Positions 16,985 through 26,442 are shown, numbered from the stretch's first letter. The stretch is 64,000 nucleotides of DNA from an uncultured Ruminiclostridium sp. (GCA_910588335.1 CAJUQV010000019.1:1-64000), one strand, 5' to 3'. The notes: a model not told the origin generated them from the letters alone. Translations and numbers: made by a program.

Positions 16985-18043
16985 TCAACCGTTAAAGTCT
17001 TTTATCCATGATGTATCCCATTGTCTTCCCGCCCAATTATTTCCGTAAGAAGTATAGTAAGCGTCAAACATTTTACGTTTAACATTTCCGTTTTCGTCAT
17101 TGCCCCTGTTGTCTATAAAGGTTTCGGGGTCGAGGACAGAACTTTCATCATCTCTAACCTTTCTGGCCGCCACTACCAGACGCATATCTGAAAACATTGA
17201 GAAATCGCAGGTTGAAAGGGTAAGCAGTTCGTCGCCGTAACGCAGATCTATACCCGTATAGTAGAAACTTCTGTCGAGACATTCGGCCACAAAAGTGTCA
17301 AATTCGCTTTTGCTGCCGAAGCTTACGCAGTTCTGATAATTAAACACTTCTCCGTATTCCTCGGTGGTATTGGTAAGGAAAACCGCATAGATCAGATATT
17401 CGTTTTTCTCGTAAATAGTGTCAAAATTAAGACGGTAATTTTCCTTCATAAAGTCAAACCCCTGAGTTCTGAAATAGGAGAGCGGCTCGAACATATTGCG
17501 GGTTATCAGGTTATGACCGTAAATTATAGTGTTGGCCGGGGTGGAATCGGCGGTTATAGGCACCTCGTAATCGGCGAAAATAGTGCCGTTGGCTGTGGGC
17601 TGCTGATAAAAATTATGTTTAAGGTAAAAATCGTTGTCTTTTGCCTGTACCACCGGATAGCCTATCCAAGGGTACATTTCTATCCAGCCCACCATATCGC
17701 TGTTTTTCTCGTAAAGCTCAGCGTATTCCTCCAGTATCTCCACGTTCCTTTGCTCGGTATGCCCCTCGTCGTTGGTGATGTGCATAGGTATGGAGATAAC
17801 GCTTCCGTTGCTCTCGCCTCTCATATTCTTTACTTCTTCCATCTCTTTATTTATATTGTCAGAGCGGATAAAGTAGAAGTAGATAATGCAGAACGTGGCC
17901 GCTATAAGAACAACTATCGCGGCAAGAAACACGATCTTTCGCACTATTTCTCCCACGGAATCGGTTTTGCAGGGAAAAAGCGATTGGGCAACGGTTTGTT
18001 TTCTTCGCGTGGTTTTTTTCTTTACCGGTTCAAAATCGGGCAT
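16985..18043 (-). CDS. Class B sortase (array member 1, most distal)
   Basis: 352 residues; a membrane segment near 33-55 follows a basic N-terminus (KKKTTRRKQ). The sortase domain has the catalytic triad: His in IIYGHN, Cys in TLSTC and Arg in VVAARKVR. The WIEMYPWIGYPVVQ segment and the DFSMFSDMRL insert place it in class B. It would cleave and transpeptidate surface proteins at the cell wall. It is the most divergent of the four tandem sortases, with an extra C-terminal tail (residues about 300-352). The likely substrate in this window is the cohesin protein at 8468-9826, an inference. Confidence 0.9.
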   Translation of the reverse strand: MPDFEPVKKKTTRRKQTVAQSLFPCKTDSVGEIVRKIVFLAAIVVLIAATFCIIYFYFIRSDNINKEMEEVKNMRGESNGSVISIPMHITNDEGHTEQRNVEILEEYAELYEKNSDMVGWIEMYPWIGYPVVQAKDNDFYLKHNFYQQPTANGTIFADYEVPITADSTPANTIIYGHNLITRNMFEPLSYFRTQGFDFMKENYRLNFDTIYEKNEYLIYAVFLTNTTEEYGEVFNYQNCVSFGSKSEFDTFVAECLDRSFYYTGIDLRYGDELLTLSTCDFSMFSDMRLVVAARKVRDDESSVLDPETFIDNRGNDENGNVKRKMFDAYYTSYGNNWAGRQWDTSWIKDFNG

Positions 18044-18081
18044 TTTATGACCATTCCTTCCTGTTTATACTCTACCCAAAG

Positions 18082-18140
18082 CACCGTATCCAAATCAACA
18101 CAAACTTTAGGGCTGTCAATAGAATGATTTGGATACAGTG
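18082..18140. other. Hairpin between sortase genes
   Basis: GTATCCAAATCA pairs with TGATTTGGATAC across a 27-base loop, extended by CAC and GTG. It has no T run, so it is more likely an mRNA processing or stability element than a terminator. Confidence 0.45.
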
Positions 18141-18149
18141 TTAATAATC

Positions 18150-19280
18150 TCATTCCGAAGCGGTTACCGCGGGAGCTTCTCCCGGCTCCGCATTGTCAAG
18201 GCTGTCCACTTTGTCGGTGTACTTATCGAAATCCTTTACAAGAGAAATATTCCAGTTACGGCCTTCCCAAGGATAGGCAAGTCCTCTTTTGTAATAGGTG
18301 TCGAAAAACAGCGGGGACTGATTGACGGTGATCTTGCTTGCGTCCACCTCAAGGCTTTCGCCCTCGCGGACTTTTCTGGCAAACAATGCAAAGCGGCAGT
18401 CAACGTCTTTTCCCATGGGATAATAGTAGCAGGTGGAAAGAGTGATTATCTGATCGCCGTACTCAAGATCAACATCGGTATAAAAGGTGCTTCTGTCCAT
18501 TATATTACCCACGAAATCCATAAACTCGCCTTCGTTCTTAAACTGCCTTTTACGATAATAGGGATAGGGATAGCCGTCTTTGTCCTCGGTATTTATGAAT
18601 ATTCCCGCAAAGACCTTATATGTACCCTCCTCGTAAAGAGTATCGAACTGTATGGTGGGATATTTAAGATAATAATCGATAAATGCCTGATTGTCATAGG
18701 AATAGCCGTTGCTGTAATGAGACGAGTATGGATAATAGTGGGTAAGAGAGGCGAAATACTCACCCGACTGCATATTATGTCCGTAAATAACAAGGTTATT
18801 GGCTTTAGTGAATGGCAGAACATGATTGTCACAGAAAATGGAGCCGCTTTTGCTGTCCTCGCCGTAAAAATTACGGTAAAGATAATAATCGGTGTTCTCC
18901 AGACCTTCTCTCATAACTACGGGATAATCTATAAAGTGACCCGCCTTTATCCAGCCTACAAGATCGTTGTTTTCGGCGTAAAGGTCAACGAATTTATCGA
19001 GTATATCGGGCTGCTCCTCCTTTATTTCCTCAACCTTCTGCTGATCTATCTTGAAGTTTCCCGATGCGTTCATTTCCTTTATGTTAACTATCTCGTTGTT
19101 CATTTCGTTATCCGCCTGACGGTCGGTGAAGTCGGCAAGGATATATATTCCGCAGCCCACAAACACTAACAGACACAAAATAACTACTGTTTTTCTGATT
19201 TTTGCCGCCGTATTGTCTTTTTTATTGGGTATAAACATACGCACAAAGGCATTCTGAGTTTTTTTCACGTGTTCCGCCAT
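18150..19280 (-). CDS. Class B sortase (array member 2)
   Basis: 376 residues with a membrane segment at about 33-53 (VVILCLLVFVGCGIYIL). The catalytic residues are His in VIYGHN, Cys in TLSTC and Arg in FARKVR. It contains the class B helix between strands 6 and 7 (ENTDYYLYRNFYGEDSKSG region precedes the His). The C-terminus ends in a short Glu/Ala-rich tail. It is separated from the upstream sortase by 189 bases that hold a repeat of the second family (19307-19469), so it may have lost co-transcription with members 3 and 4 or rely on read-through. Substrate not determined. Confidence 0.9.
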   Translation of the reverse strand: MAEHVKKTQNAFVRMFIPNKKDNTAAKIRKTVVILCLLVFVGCGIYILADFTDRQADNEMNNEIVNIKEMNASGNFKIDQQKVEEIKEEQPDILDKFVDLYAENNDLVGWIKAGHFIDYPVVMREGLENTDYYLYRNFYGEDSKSGSIFCDNHVLPFTKANNLVIYGHNMQSGEYFASLTHYYPYSSHYSNGYSYDNQAFIDYYLKYPTIQFDTLYEEGTYKVFAGIFINTEDKDGYPYPYYRKRQFKNEGEFMDFVGNIMDRSTFYTDVDLEYGDQIITLSTCYYYPMGKDVDCRFALFARKVREGESLEVDASKITVNQSPLFFDTYYKRGLAYPWEGRNWNISLVKDFDKYTDKVDSLDNAEPGEAPAVTASE

Positions 19281-19306
19281 GATAATTCTCCTGTTTTTTT
19301 ATTTTA

Positions 19307-19469
19307 GAGCTTGTATTCATTGGATTTATGCGTGGGTTTTCATGCAGATTTTGTAACTGACAAGGCAAAGTTTTGCAGGCGGGCTGCCGCCCGTAAAGAA
19401 ATTTCAACGCAGACAGCGGCAAAATATGCTGAAAAAACGCGTTCAATATCCTGTGAATACAATAAGCTA
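19307..19469 (+). repeat. Second-family repeat, copy a
   Basis: Begins GAGCTTGTATTCATTG and continues through ATTTATGCGTGG, ATTTTGT and CTGACAAGGCAAAG. It then has a GC hairpin (GCGGGC-TGC-GCCCG-like) and AAGAAATTTCAACGCAGA. The same blocks recur in reverse orientation at 31275-31460, but with an unrelated hairpin at the same place. It lies between sortases 2 and 3. Confidence 0.5.
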
Positions 19470-20564
19470 TTAATAACTGAGCAGCTTGCTCGTATCCCAC
19501 GCCCTGTTGCCGTAGGCTCCCACAAGACCTCTGTCTACCGCCTGCTGCCAAGCTATCCATGAGTAATTCCTGTAAGCCTTTGAGGTATCCACTTCAGGGC
19601 TTTCTCCTTCTCTCACCTTTCTGGCAAAGATAACGCAGCGAACATTTTCATAATCCATTCCAAAGGGAAAATAACATGTTGACAGACAGAGTATTTTATC
19701 GCCGTAGTCAAGATCCACGTCGGTGAACAAAACGCTTCTGTCCATTATATCCAGAATGTAATTGTTAAAATCATCTTTATCGCTGAAAGCGCGACCGCGG
19801 CGAAGGTAATTATACACCTCTCCGTACTGTTCCTCGGTATTGAAAAGGCATACGGCGAACACCTTATATGTGCCCTGACCTGCCAATGTGTCAAAGTTTA
19901 TGGTGGGGTGCTTCTGATAAAAGCTTAAAGACAAATCGGCGTTCGGATCGGGATTGTCCTTTTCGTAATAGTATCTCGTAAGCTTTGAAAAGGCTACCGA
20001 GGAATAAGTATTATGTCCGTAAAGAATCAAAAAATTGTTTTCGGCACCGTTATTGTCAAAAGCACATCTGTAATCGGCAAAAATGGTGCCGGATTTGCTG
20101 TAATTTCCGTGAAAATCGGTGGTAAGGTATTTTTCATTGTCCGCAGTCTGGACTACAGGATCGTCTATTATCCTTTCGTTTTCACCTAAGTTTATCCAGC
20201 CAACCAGATCGGGGTTGATGGCGTAAAGGCTCATTAGCTCCTCTCTTATATAGGGCTTTTCCTCCTTTATCTCCTTTATCTCCTCCTCATTAAGGTTAAG
20301 ATTGCCGCTTCCCGCCTGCTGCTTTATTTCCTTTATCTGCTCGTCTACAACATATTTTCTTATCATTTCGCCGGAAACATCCTTTACAAGGGAACCGCCG
20401 GTTATGGCAAAAGCGACTACCGCGCCGATAAATACAAACTTTCTTACAACCTCCGGCGCTTCGTCTCCTTTTACAGGAAAAATCGACATCAGAAAACGGG
20501 TAAAGGCGTTTTTTTCTTTCCCCTTGCTTCTGGCGCTGGGGGGTCTGACCGTATAATTAACCAT
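19470..20564 (-). CDS. Class B sortase (array member 3)
   Basis: 364 residues. The N-terminus VNYTVRPPSARSKGKEK is almost the same as in member 4, followed by a membrane segment (about 44-64). Catalytic residues are His in LILYGHN, Cys in CLSTC and Arg in IFARKVREGES. A basic/acidic linker (NLNEEEIKEIKEEKP) separates membrane and catalytic domains. It and member 4 match along their whole length with few gaps, which points to a fairly recent tandem duplication, and they are only 30 bases apart. It should anchor surface proteins; the distinct substrate, if any, is unknown. Confidence 0.9.
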   Translation of the reverse strand: MVNYTVRPPSARSKGKEKNAFTRFLMSIFPVKGDEAPEVVRKFVFIGAVVAFAITGGSLVKDVSGEMIRKYVVDEQIKEIKQQAGSGNLNLNEEEIKEIKEEKPYIREELMSLYAINPDLVGWINLGENERIIDDPVVQTADNEKYLTTDFHGNYSKSGTIFADYRCAFDNNGAENNFLILYGHNTYSSVAFSKLTRYYYEKDNPDPNADLSLSFYQKHPTINFDTLAGQGTYKVFAVCLFNTEEQYGEVYNYLRRGRAFSDKDDFNNYILDIMDRSVLFTDVDLDYGDKILCLSTCYFPFGMDYENVRCVIFARKVREGESPEVDTSKAYRNYSWIAWQQAVDRGLVGAYGNRAWDTSKLLSY

Positions 20565-20594
20565 TTTTAAATCATTCCTTTTTTAAAAGTATTA

Positions 20595-21704
20595 TCAATT
20601 TTCCGTTTCTTCATAGCTGAGTAATTTTGAGACGTCCCATGTCCTTTTTGCGTAGGCGCTGGAAATGCCCGCGTCTTCCAACTGCTTCCAACCCTTCCAG
20701 TAATAGGTTCTCTCCACTTCAGAAACGTCAACCTCCGCGCTTTCTCCCTCTCTTACCTTTCTGGCAAAAATGGCGCAGCGTGTATTGTGAAGGTCGTTTG
20801 ATATCGGGAAATAGCAGGTGGAAAGGCATAGTATTTCGTCTCCGTATGTCAGATCCACATCGGTAAGAATACAGCTTCTGTCCATTATGTCAAGTATATA
20901 ACCGTTAAAATCTTCCTTATCGGCAAAGGGCTGACCGTATCTTAAATAGTTATAGACCTCGCCGTACTTTTCCTCGGTATTGAATAGGCAGACGGCAAAC
21001 ACTTTATAGGTACTTTTCTGCGCCAGAGTGTCAAAGGTGAACGCAGGGTGCTTTTGATAAAAACTTATCATTTTGTCCGCACCCGCTTCGGGATTGTCCT
21101 TGTCGTAATAATATCTTGAAAGCTTGGAAAAAGCCGTTGACGATGTAGTATTATGTCCGTAGAGTATTGTAAAATCGGGAGCCGTTCCTTTTGTGAAATC
21201 GTTTCTGTAATCCGCAAAGATGGTGCCCGACTTGCTGCTGCCGCCGTAAAAATCAGTGTTAAGATATTTGCTGTTATCAACCGTCTGAACAACCGGAAGG
21301 TCAATAAGCTTACTTTCTCCGCCTATGTTTATCCAACCGATAAGATCGGGATTTTCGGAATAAAGCGTCATCATTTCTTCCCTTATAAAGGGTTTTTCGC
21401 TTTTTATCTCCTTTATTTCCTCCTGCTCCAGATTAAGGTTTCCGCTGCTCGCTTGTTCCTTTATTTCCTGTAGCTGAGGCGTTACCACATATTTCTGTAC
21501 TATCTCTCCGGAAACGTCTTTTATAAGAATACCGCCCGTTATGGCGAAAGCTATCACCGCGCCGATAAAAACCACCTTTCTCACTATTTCCGCGAAATCG
21601 TCGCCCTTATATGGAACGGCAGATATAAGCAGACGTGTAAAAAAGTCCTTTTCCTTCCCCTTGCTTCTTTCCGCAGGAGGTCTGACGGTGTAATTGCTGA
21701 TCAT
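20595..21704 (-). CDS. Class B sortase (array member 4, promoter-proximal)
   Basis: 369 residues with the same plan as member 3: N-terminal TVRPPAERSKGKEK, a membrane segment (about 45-65), the linker NLEQEEIKEIKSEKP and the sortase domain. Catalytic residues are His in TILYGHN, Cys in CLSTC and Arg in IFARKVREGES. It is the first sortase gene of the minus-strand run (21704 to 16985), with RBS AAAGGAC upstream. The 150 bases before it hold the variable-hairpin repeat C and the 3' end of pncC. Four class B sortases in a row is more than the single srtB usually found. Confidence 0.9.
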   Translation of the reverse strand: MISNYTVRPPAERSKGKEKDFFTRLLISAVPYKGDDFAEIVRKVVFIGAVIAFAITGGILIKDVSGEIVQKYVVTPQLQEIKEQASSGNLNLEQEEIKEIKSEKPFIREEMMTLYSENPDLIGWINIGGESKLIDLPVVQTVDNSKYLNTDFYGGSSKSGTIFADYRNDFTKGTAPDFTILYGHNTTSSTAFSKLSRYYYDKDNPEAGADKMISFYQKHPAFTFDTLAQKSTYKVFAVCLFNTEEKYGEVYNYLRYGQPFADKEDFNGYILDIMDRSCILTDVDLTYGDEILCLSTCYFPISNDLHNTRCAIFARKVREGESAEVDVSEVERTYYWKGWKQLEDAGISSAYAKRTWDVSKLLSYEETEN

Positions 21705-21816
21705 TGTATCACTGTCCTTTAAAACTTTTTTTCATATGGCATAAACATATTTGAAACATGTTCTCGGAAACCATTTCATTATGTCGTATTTTTATGTCAA
21801 AAGTCCTAATTGTTCC

Positions 21817-21876
21817 TAATACCAATCCCTTTTAGAACTGTGGGTATTACGTCATTTTAAAAAGGAATTGGTATAA
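21817..21876. repeat. Variable-hairpin repeat, copy C
   Basis: Starts TAATACCAAT and ends ATTGGTATAA. ATACCAATCCCTTTT pairs with AAAAGGAATTGGTAT. The internal CCTTTTAGAACTGTGGG matches copies A, B and D. The right end runs into pncC and supplies its last codons and stop. Confidence 0.6.
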
Positions 21877-22390
21877 GCTCCGATTCAAGCAGCTTCAATG
21901 CCGCCAGAACCGCCTGTGATCTTATATATTCCCTTTCCGTCATCTCTTCGGGACAGCCTTCGGTTTTAAACAGGAAGCATTTCGCTTTTGGAGGCGAGCC
22001 TCTTCGGCAAGTTCCTATCCAAACGGTGCCTACCGGTTTTTCCTTTGTTCCTCCTGAGGGACCGGCTATACCGGTTGTGGAGACGCCGAAGTCGCTTTCC
22101 GCCGCTTCTGCCACTCCTTCCGCCATGGCTTTGGCAACCTGTTCCGAAACGGCGCCGAAGCGCTCCAGATATTCCGAGGAAACGTTAATCTTATCATGCT
22201 TTATCCTGTTGGCGTAGGTGCATATTCCCATATCAAAGACTTCCGATGAGCCGCTAACCGAAGTGATTGCGGCGGAAATCAGACCGCCTGTGCAGCTTTC
22301 GGCGGAAGCGGCTTTTTTCTTAAGAGCCAAAAGTAATTGTACTACATTTTGGGCCTGTTTGTCAATATCTCTTTTGATTTCGGGGGTCAT
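21857..22390 (-). CDS. pncC: Nicotinamide-nucleotide amidase (CinA C-terminal domain protein)
   Basis: 177 residues, corresponding only to the C-terminal amidase domain of CinA. It deamidates NMN to nicotinate mononucleotide in pyridine nucleotide recycling. The family motif SAESCTGGLISAAITS (about 28-43) holds the catalytic Ser, and TTGIAGPSGGTKEKPVGTVW (108-127) is the second signature. The N-terminal MoaB-like domain of full-length CinA is absent, as in E. coli PncC. The last residues (LIPIPF and stop) are encoded by the end of repeat copy C, so the original C-terminus was probably replaced. It lies 60 bases downstream of thiI on the same strand. Confidence 0.9.
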   Translation of the reverse strand: MTPEIKRDIDKQAQNVVQLLLALKKKAASAESCTGGLISAAITSVSGSSEVFDMGICTYANRIKHDKINVSSEYLERFGAVSEQVAKAMAEGVAEAAESDFGVSTTGIAGPSGGTKEKPVGTVWIGTCRRGSPPKAKCFLFKTEGCPEEMTEREYIRSQAVLAALKLLESELIPIPF

Positions 22391-22449
22391 TTCAATATAT
22401 TACCTGCCTTTTCGGTGATGTTTTTCCCGTATTGCCTTATTTATACAAT

Positions 22450-23619
22450 TTATATTTTAAAGTCCTTTACCGTTATTCCCTCAATCGCCTTTTTTATAAG
22501 CGGCTCAAAGTCAAACTTGGTTTCCTCTTTAAGCACGTCCTCTATCAGCGGCTTGGTTTTGGGGTGTTTGGGGGTAAACACCGTACAGCAGTCCTCATAA
22601 GGAAGAATTGAGGTTTCAAAGGTATCTATCTTTCTCGCCGTTTCCACTATTTCCTTTTTATCCATACCCACCAACGGCCTTAAAACGGGATAATCGGCGG
22701 CTTTGTCGGTGCAGGCTATTGCCGCTAAGGTCTGGCTAGCTACCTGACCTACGCTTTCGCCGGTTATCAGGGCGGAGCAATGGCTTCTTTCACAAATGGT
22801 ATTGGCTATTTTCAGCATAAGTCTTCTCATAATTACGGTAAAATAATCATTATCGCAATTATCCCGAAGCGCCTCCTGTATTTCCGTAAAGGGAACGCAG
22901 TAGAACCTGATGCTGCCGCAATACTCCGTGAGCTTTTCACAAAGGGTCTCCACCTTCATCAAGGCTCTTTCCGAGGTGTAAGGAGGACTCTGAAAATGTA
23001 TCGCGTCCACCCTGAGACCTCTTTTTGCCATCATATATGCAGCAACCGGGCTGTCTATTCCTCCGGAAAGGAGCAGAAGGGCGTTTCCGTTGCTCCCCAC
23101 CGGCATTCCGCCCACCGCGGTTATCTTTTCGGCGTTCACATAGGCTCCTTTGTCCCTTATTTCCACCAGAACGGTGACGTCCGGATTGTGAACGTCGGTT
23201 ACAAGATGGGGGTAAGCGTCGGAAAGAGCGCCGCCTAACTCCTGCTGTATCTGCGGACTAGTAAAAGGAAAGGTTTTATCCGCGCGTTTTGCTTCCACCT
23301 TAAAGCTTCTCGCTCTTTCAAGGGTATCCTTTAAATACGGTACGGACTGCTTTATTATCTCGTTCATATCCTTTGGGAGCACTGCCGAACGCTGAACCGC
23401 CGCGATTCCGAAAACATGGCTTACTTTTTTTACCGCCGCGTCCAGATCCGAGTTTTCATCAACAGGAATGATATAAATTGTCGACTGACGTCGAGTAACG
23501 TCGTATTTTCCAAGCTTGTCCAGCCTGCGCCTTATGTTTTTTACAAGAAGGTCTTCAAAATTGCTTCTGTTTAAGCCTTTCAGGGCAATTTCGCCGTATT
23601 TTGCCATTATTACTTCCAT
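22450..23619 (-). CDS. thiI: tRNA 4-thiouridine synthase ThiI
   Basis: 389 residues: an NFLD-THUMP N-terminal region (about 1-165) and an ATP pyrophosphatase domain with the P-loop SGGIDSPVAAYMM (about 184-196). ThiI adenylates U8 of tRNA and transfers sulfur to make s4U; it can also feed thiazole synthesis. The protein ends after the AANH domain and lacks the rhodanese domain of the E. coli enzyme, which is normal for Firmicutes. There sulfur comes from a dedicated cysteine desulfurase, here the gene just upstream. THUMP signature residues around NRSNFEDLLVKNIRRRL are present. Start ATG at 23619 is supported by similarity to the family N-terminus (VIMAKYGEIALKG). Confidence 0.93.
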   Translation of the reverse strand: MEVIMAKYGEIALKGLNRSNFEDLLVKNIRRRLDKLGKYDVTRRQSTIYIIPVDENSDLDAAVKKVSHVFGIAAVQRSAVLPKDMNEIIKQSVPYLKDTLERARSFKVEAKRADKTFPFTSPQIQQELGGALSDAYPHLVTDVHNPDVTVLVEIRDKGAYVNAEKITAVGGMPVGSNGNALLLLSGGIDSPVAAYMMAKRGLRVDAIHFQSPPYTSERALMKVETLCEKLTEYCGSIRFYCVPFTEIQEALRDNCDNDYFTVIMRRLMLKIANTICERSHCSALITGESVGQVASQTLAAIACTDKAADYPVLRPLVGMDKKEIVETARKIDTFETSILPYEDCCTVFTPKHPKTKPLIEDVLKEETKFDFEPLIKKAIEGITVKDFKI

Positions 23620-23821
23620 TTTACTATGTCCGTTTCTTTTAGATTTTTATTTTTTAAACTTGGGGTTGTTTGAAAAAGAGAGGGAATGACGTATTTTTGA
23701 CCCAAACCGGTTAGCTTCAAGAAAAAAAACACAGTCAAACCGTCGTTTGACGAGGGTTTTTGACGCAGAATATGACCGTTTGGGGCCAAAAGACAGCGTT
23801 TCCGATTTTTCAGACAAGCAA

Positions 23822-24916
23822 TTATCTTCTGAATCTTTTTATGCCTTCCTCCAGCGCTTCCGCCAATGTATCAACTTCCTTTTCAGTGTTATTTCCGCAA
23901 AAGCTGACGCGTACGGCGCTGTCCGCTCTTTCGGCGGAAAAACCGAAAGCGTCGGGCGCCGAACCGATCTTCCCTTTTGAACAGGCCGAGCCGCTGGATA
24001 CGTATATTCCCTTTTCTTCAAGGAAGTGGAGCATTATTTCGCTTCTTACTCCCAATACGGAAAAATTCAGTATGTTGTCGATTCCATTTTCGGGACTGTT
24101 AATAATAATACGATTCAGACGTTCAAGATGTTCGGTCAGTCTGTGACGCAAGGCTGAAAAAACAGTGACATTTTTCGGGTAAGCCTTTACCGCCGCTTCA
24201 AATGCCGCCGCCAGCTCAACAGGCTCTGTGCCTGAGCGAAGTCCGCCTTGCTGCCCTCCGCCGAAAGATATTGGGAGCAGCCTTGTGTCTTTATTTTTAT
24301 ACAGTGCCCCTATACCTTTAAAGCAGTGTATCTTATGACCGGACAGGCTGATAGTGTCGCCGTGCAGCGGAAGCTTACAGAAGCCCTGTACTCCATCCAC
24401 GTGAACGGCGCAGAATGGATTTTTCCTCTTGACGCCATCGTATACCTTTTTTGTGTCGATAATAAAACCGATTTCGTTGTTTACCGCCATAAAAGAAGTA
24501 AGAATTGTTTTTTCGTCCACCGCGTCAATTATCGCCCGTTCAAGATCCGCGTGATCCTTCGGCTTTAAGCTTATCACCTCAAAACCGCGCTCGGAAAGCT
24601 TTTTCATAGGCTCACTCACGCTCGGATGCTCTATGGCGGTGGTTACTATCCTGTTTCCACGTCTTTTTAAGGCTTCGGCAATTCCGAATATCGCCATATT
24701 ATTGCTTTCGGTAGCTCCCGAGGTAAAAAAGATTTCCCCATCTTTACCTAAACGATTCAGTAAAGTTTTTTTGGCGCAGGTTATTGTCTTTTCAGCTTCC
24801 ACGCCCATATGGTGAAGCGAGGAGGGGTTCCCGAAACAACGGGAAGCGCATTTTACCGCGGCTTCAGCCGCTTCGGAGCAAGGCTTTGTCGTAGCTGCGT
24901 TATCCAGATATATCAT
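23822..24916 (-). CDS. Cysteine desulfurase (NifS/IscS-like, ThiI partner)
   Basis: 364 residues, a class V aminotransferase-fold PLP enzyme. The N-terminus is IYLDNAATTKP, the PLP lysine is in SLSGHKIHCFKG (about 205), and the catalytic cysteine is in SSGSACSKG (about 315). RSGTEP is the usual substrate carboxylate motif. It takes sulfur from cysteine as a protein persulfide. The gene is upstream of thiI with about 200 bases between, in the order desulfurase-thiI that Firmicutes use for 4-thiouridine synthesis, as NifZ-ThiI does in Bacillus. So delivery to ThiI is the likely main role; Fe-S cluster supply is possible too. There is no iscU or suf gene nearby. Confidence 0.9.
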   Translation of the reverse strand: MIYLDNAATTKPCSEAAEAAVKCASRCFGNPSSLHHMGVEAEKTITCAKKTLLNRLGKDGEIFFTSGATESNNMAIFGIAEALKRRGNRIVTTAIEHPSVSEPMKKLSERGFEVISLKPKDHADLERAIIDAVDEKTILTSFMAVNNEIGFIIDTKKVYDGVKRKNPFCAVHVDGVQGFCKLPLHGDTISLSGHKIHCFKGIGALYKNKDTRLLPISFGGGQQGGLRSGTEPVELAAAFEAAVKAYPKNVTVFSALRHRLTEHLERLNRIIINSPENGIDNILNFSVLGVRSEIMLHFLEEKGIYVSSGSACSKGKIGSAPDAFGFSAERADSAVRVSFCGNNTEKEVDTLAEALEEGIKRFRR

Positions 24917-25050
24917 TATTTCCTATCCTTTTTTCAAAAGTACTGTAATATTATACCATAAGTTGATTGATTTTGAAATAGTATATTTTTGAAATTTTAT
25001 CGAAAAATAATTCCAAACCCACCAATTAAACGAAAGGAATTTTCATAAAA

Positions 25051-26391
25051 ATGAGAAGAAGCACAATAACAATGACAAAACGATGTTTTGTAAGAATTAT
25101 AAGCTTTTCCATCGCTCTAATACTCGCTTTGGGGCTTATGGCTCTGGAACAGCGCGGAAAGGCGGCCAACGGCGAGCTTATGATGCAGAACACTTATATG
25201 AGGGCGGTTGAGGATCTTTCACTCAGCCTTGAGAATATCAAGACCACTCTCAACAAGGGGCTTTACACCAATTCAGCATCCATGATGAATCAGCTTTCAG
25301 GTAAGCTCTGGAGCGAGGCCGCCAACGCAAAGGCAGCTTTATCGCAGCTTCCCATTGAAGAACTTAAGCTGGAGCAGACCTATAAGTTTTTGTCGCAGGT
25401 AGGAAATTACAGCCAGAGCCTTTCAAAAAAATTCGGCAGCGGCGAAACCTTGACCGAAGAGGAAAAGAACAACCTTAAAACCCTTTATGGATACGCAGAG
25501 GATTTAAGCGGAAAAATGTGGAATGTGGAAAAAAAGATAGAGGACGGAAGCATCAGTCTCCGCGAGCTTTCGGGCGCAGCCAACGCAAAGCAGCCGCAAA
25601 CGGTAACCGAAGGATTCACAGATTTTGAGGAGGGTTTCTCGGATTATCCCACTCTTATATATGACGGGCCTTTTTCCGACCACATTCTCGAACGAGAGCC
25701 GCTTATGCTTAAGGGACAGAACGAGGTAACGCAGGAACAGGCACTCAGAAAAGCTGTCTCGGCCTGCGGTGAGGAAAATCTTTCTGTCAGCGGGGAGGAA
25801 GGGGGAAAAATGCCCTCCTTCGTATTTGAAAACGAAAACACCACCGTTTCGGTGACAAAACAGGGAGGATTTTTCAGTTATATGCTGAAATACCGCCCCA
25901 TTGAAAACCCACAGTTAGGTGCAACCGACGCTCTTAAAAGAGCGGAAAAGTATCTTGACGCGCTTGGTGTCGACGAAGTGGAAGAAACCTATTATGAAAT
26001 AAACAACGGGATTTGTATCTATAATTTCGCGGGAGAACAGGACGACGTAGTTTTGTACACCGATCTTATAAAGGTGGGAGTAGCCCTTGACAACGGCGAA
26101 ATAATGAGCTTTGACGCGAGAGGTTATATCACAAACCACACACCGCGCAAATTAGGCAAACCGTCACTTTCCGAAGAGGATGCTGAAAAAAGGCTTTCCA
26201 AGGGACTTACCGTTTTCGAGGACAACCTTTGCGTTATACCCACAGGAGGGCTTAACGAGCGATATTGCTACGAATTTTACTGTGTAGACGGAGAAGGGAG
26301 ACAGCTTCTTATCTATATCAACGCCGACACCGGCGAAGAGGAGCAGATTCTCTTACTGAAAATCGGCAGCAACGGCAGACTTACGGTTTAA
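25051..26391 (+). CDS. ypeB: Germination protein YpeB
   Basis: 446 residues. A short N-terminal membrane segment (about 13-32, IISFSIALILALGLMAL) is followed by the helical YpeB domain, recognisable by RAVEDLSLSLENIKTTLNKG and TYKFLSQVGNYSQSLSKK. The C-terminal half contains two or three PepSY-like beta-alpha units (LRKAVSACGEENLSV; LKRAEKYLDALGVDEV; AEKRLSKGLTVFED). YpeB is needed to place and protect the cortex-lytic enzyme SleB in the dormant spore. In Bacillus sleB directly precedes ypeB; here no sleB is adjacent, and the next gene is a lipoprotein with an NlpC/P60-like domain. RBS GAAAGGAAT precedes the start. The gene marks the organism as a spore former. Confidence 0.9.
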   Translation: MRRSTITMTKRCFVRIISFSIALILALGLMALEQRGKAANGELMMQNTYMRAVEDLSLSLENIKTTLNKGLYTNSASMMNQLSGKLWSEAANAKAALSQLPIEELKLEQTYKFLSQVGNYSQSLSKKFGSGETLTEEEKNNLKTLYGYAEDLSGKMWNVEKKIEDGSISLRELSGAANAKQPQTVTEGFTDFEEGFSDYPTLIYDGPFSDHILEREPLMLKGQNEVTQEQALRKAVSACGEENLSVSGEEGGKMPSFVFENENTTVSVTKQGGFFSYMLKYRPIENPQLGATDALKRAEKYLDALGVDEVEETYYEINNGICIYNFAGEQDDVVLYTDLIKVGVALDNGEIMSFDARGYITNHTPRKLGKPSLSEEDAEKRLSKGLTVFEDNLCVIPTGGLNERYCYEFYCVDGEGRQLLIYINADTGEEEQILLLKIGSNGRLTV

Positions 26392-26442
26392 AAATATAAT
26401 CTGTTTTCACAAAATTTATACAATTTTTGTCAAAATAATAAT

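Noticed and set aside
18129..19169. A 346-codon open frame on the plus strand antisense to sortase 2
   Set aside because: It exactly mirrors a well-supported sortase gene, has no ribosome site and its product is an atypical hydrophobic mix. It is a shadow of the real gene.
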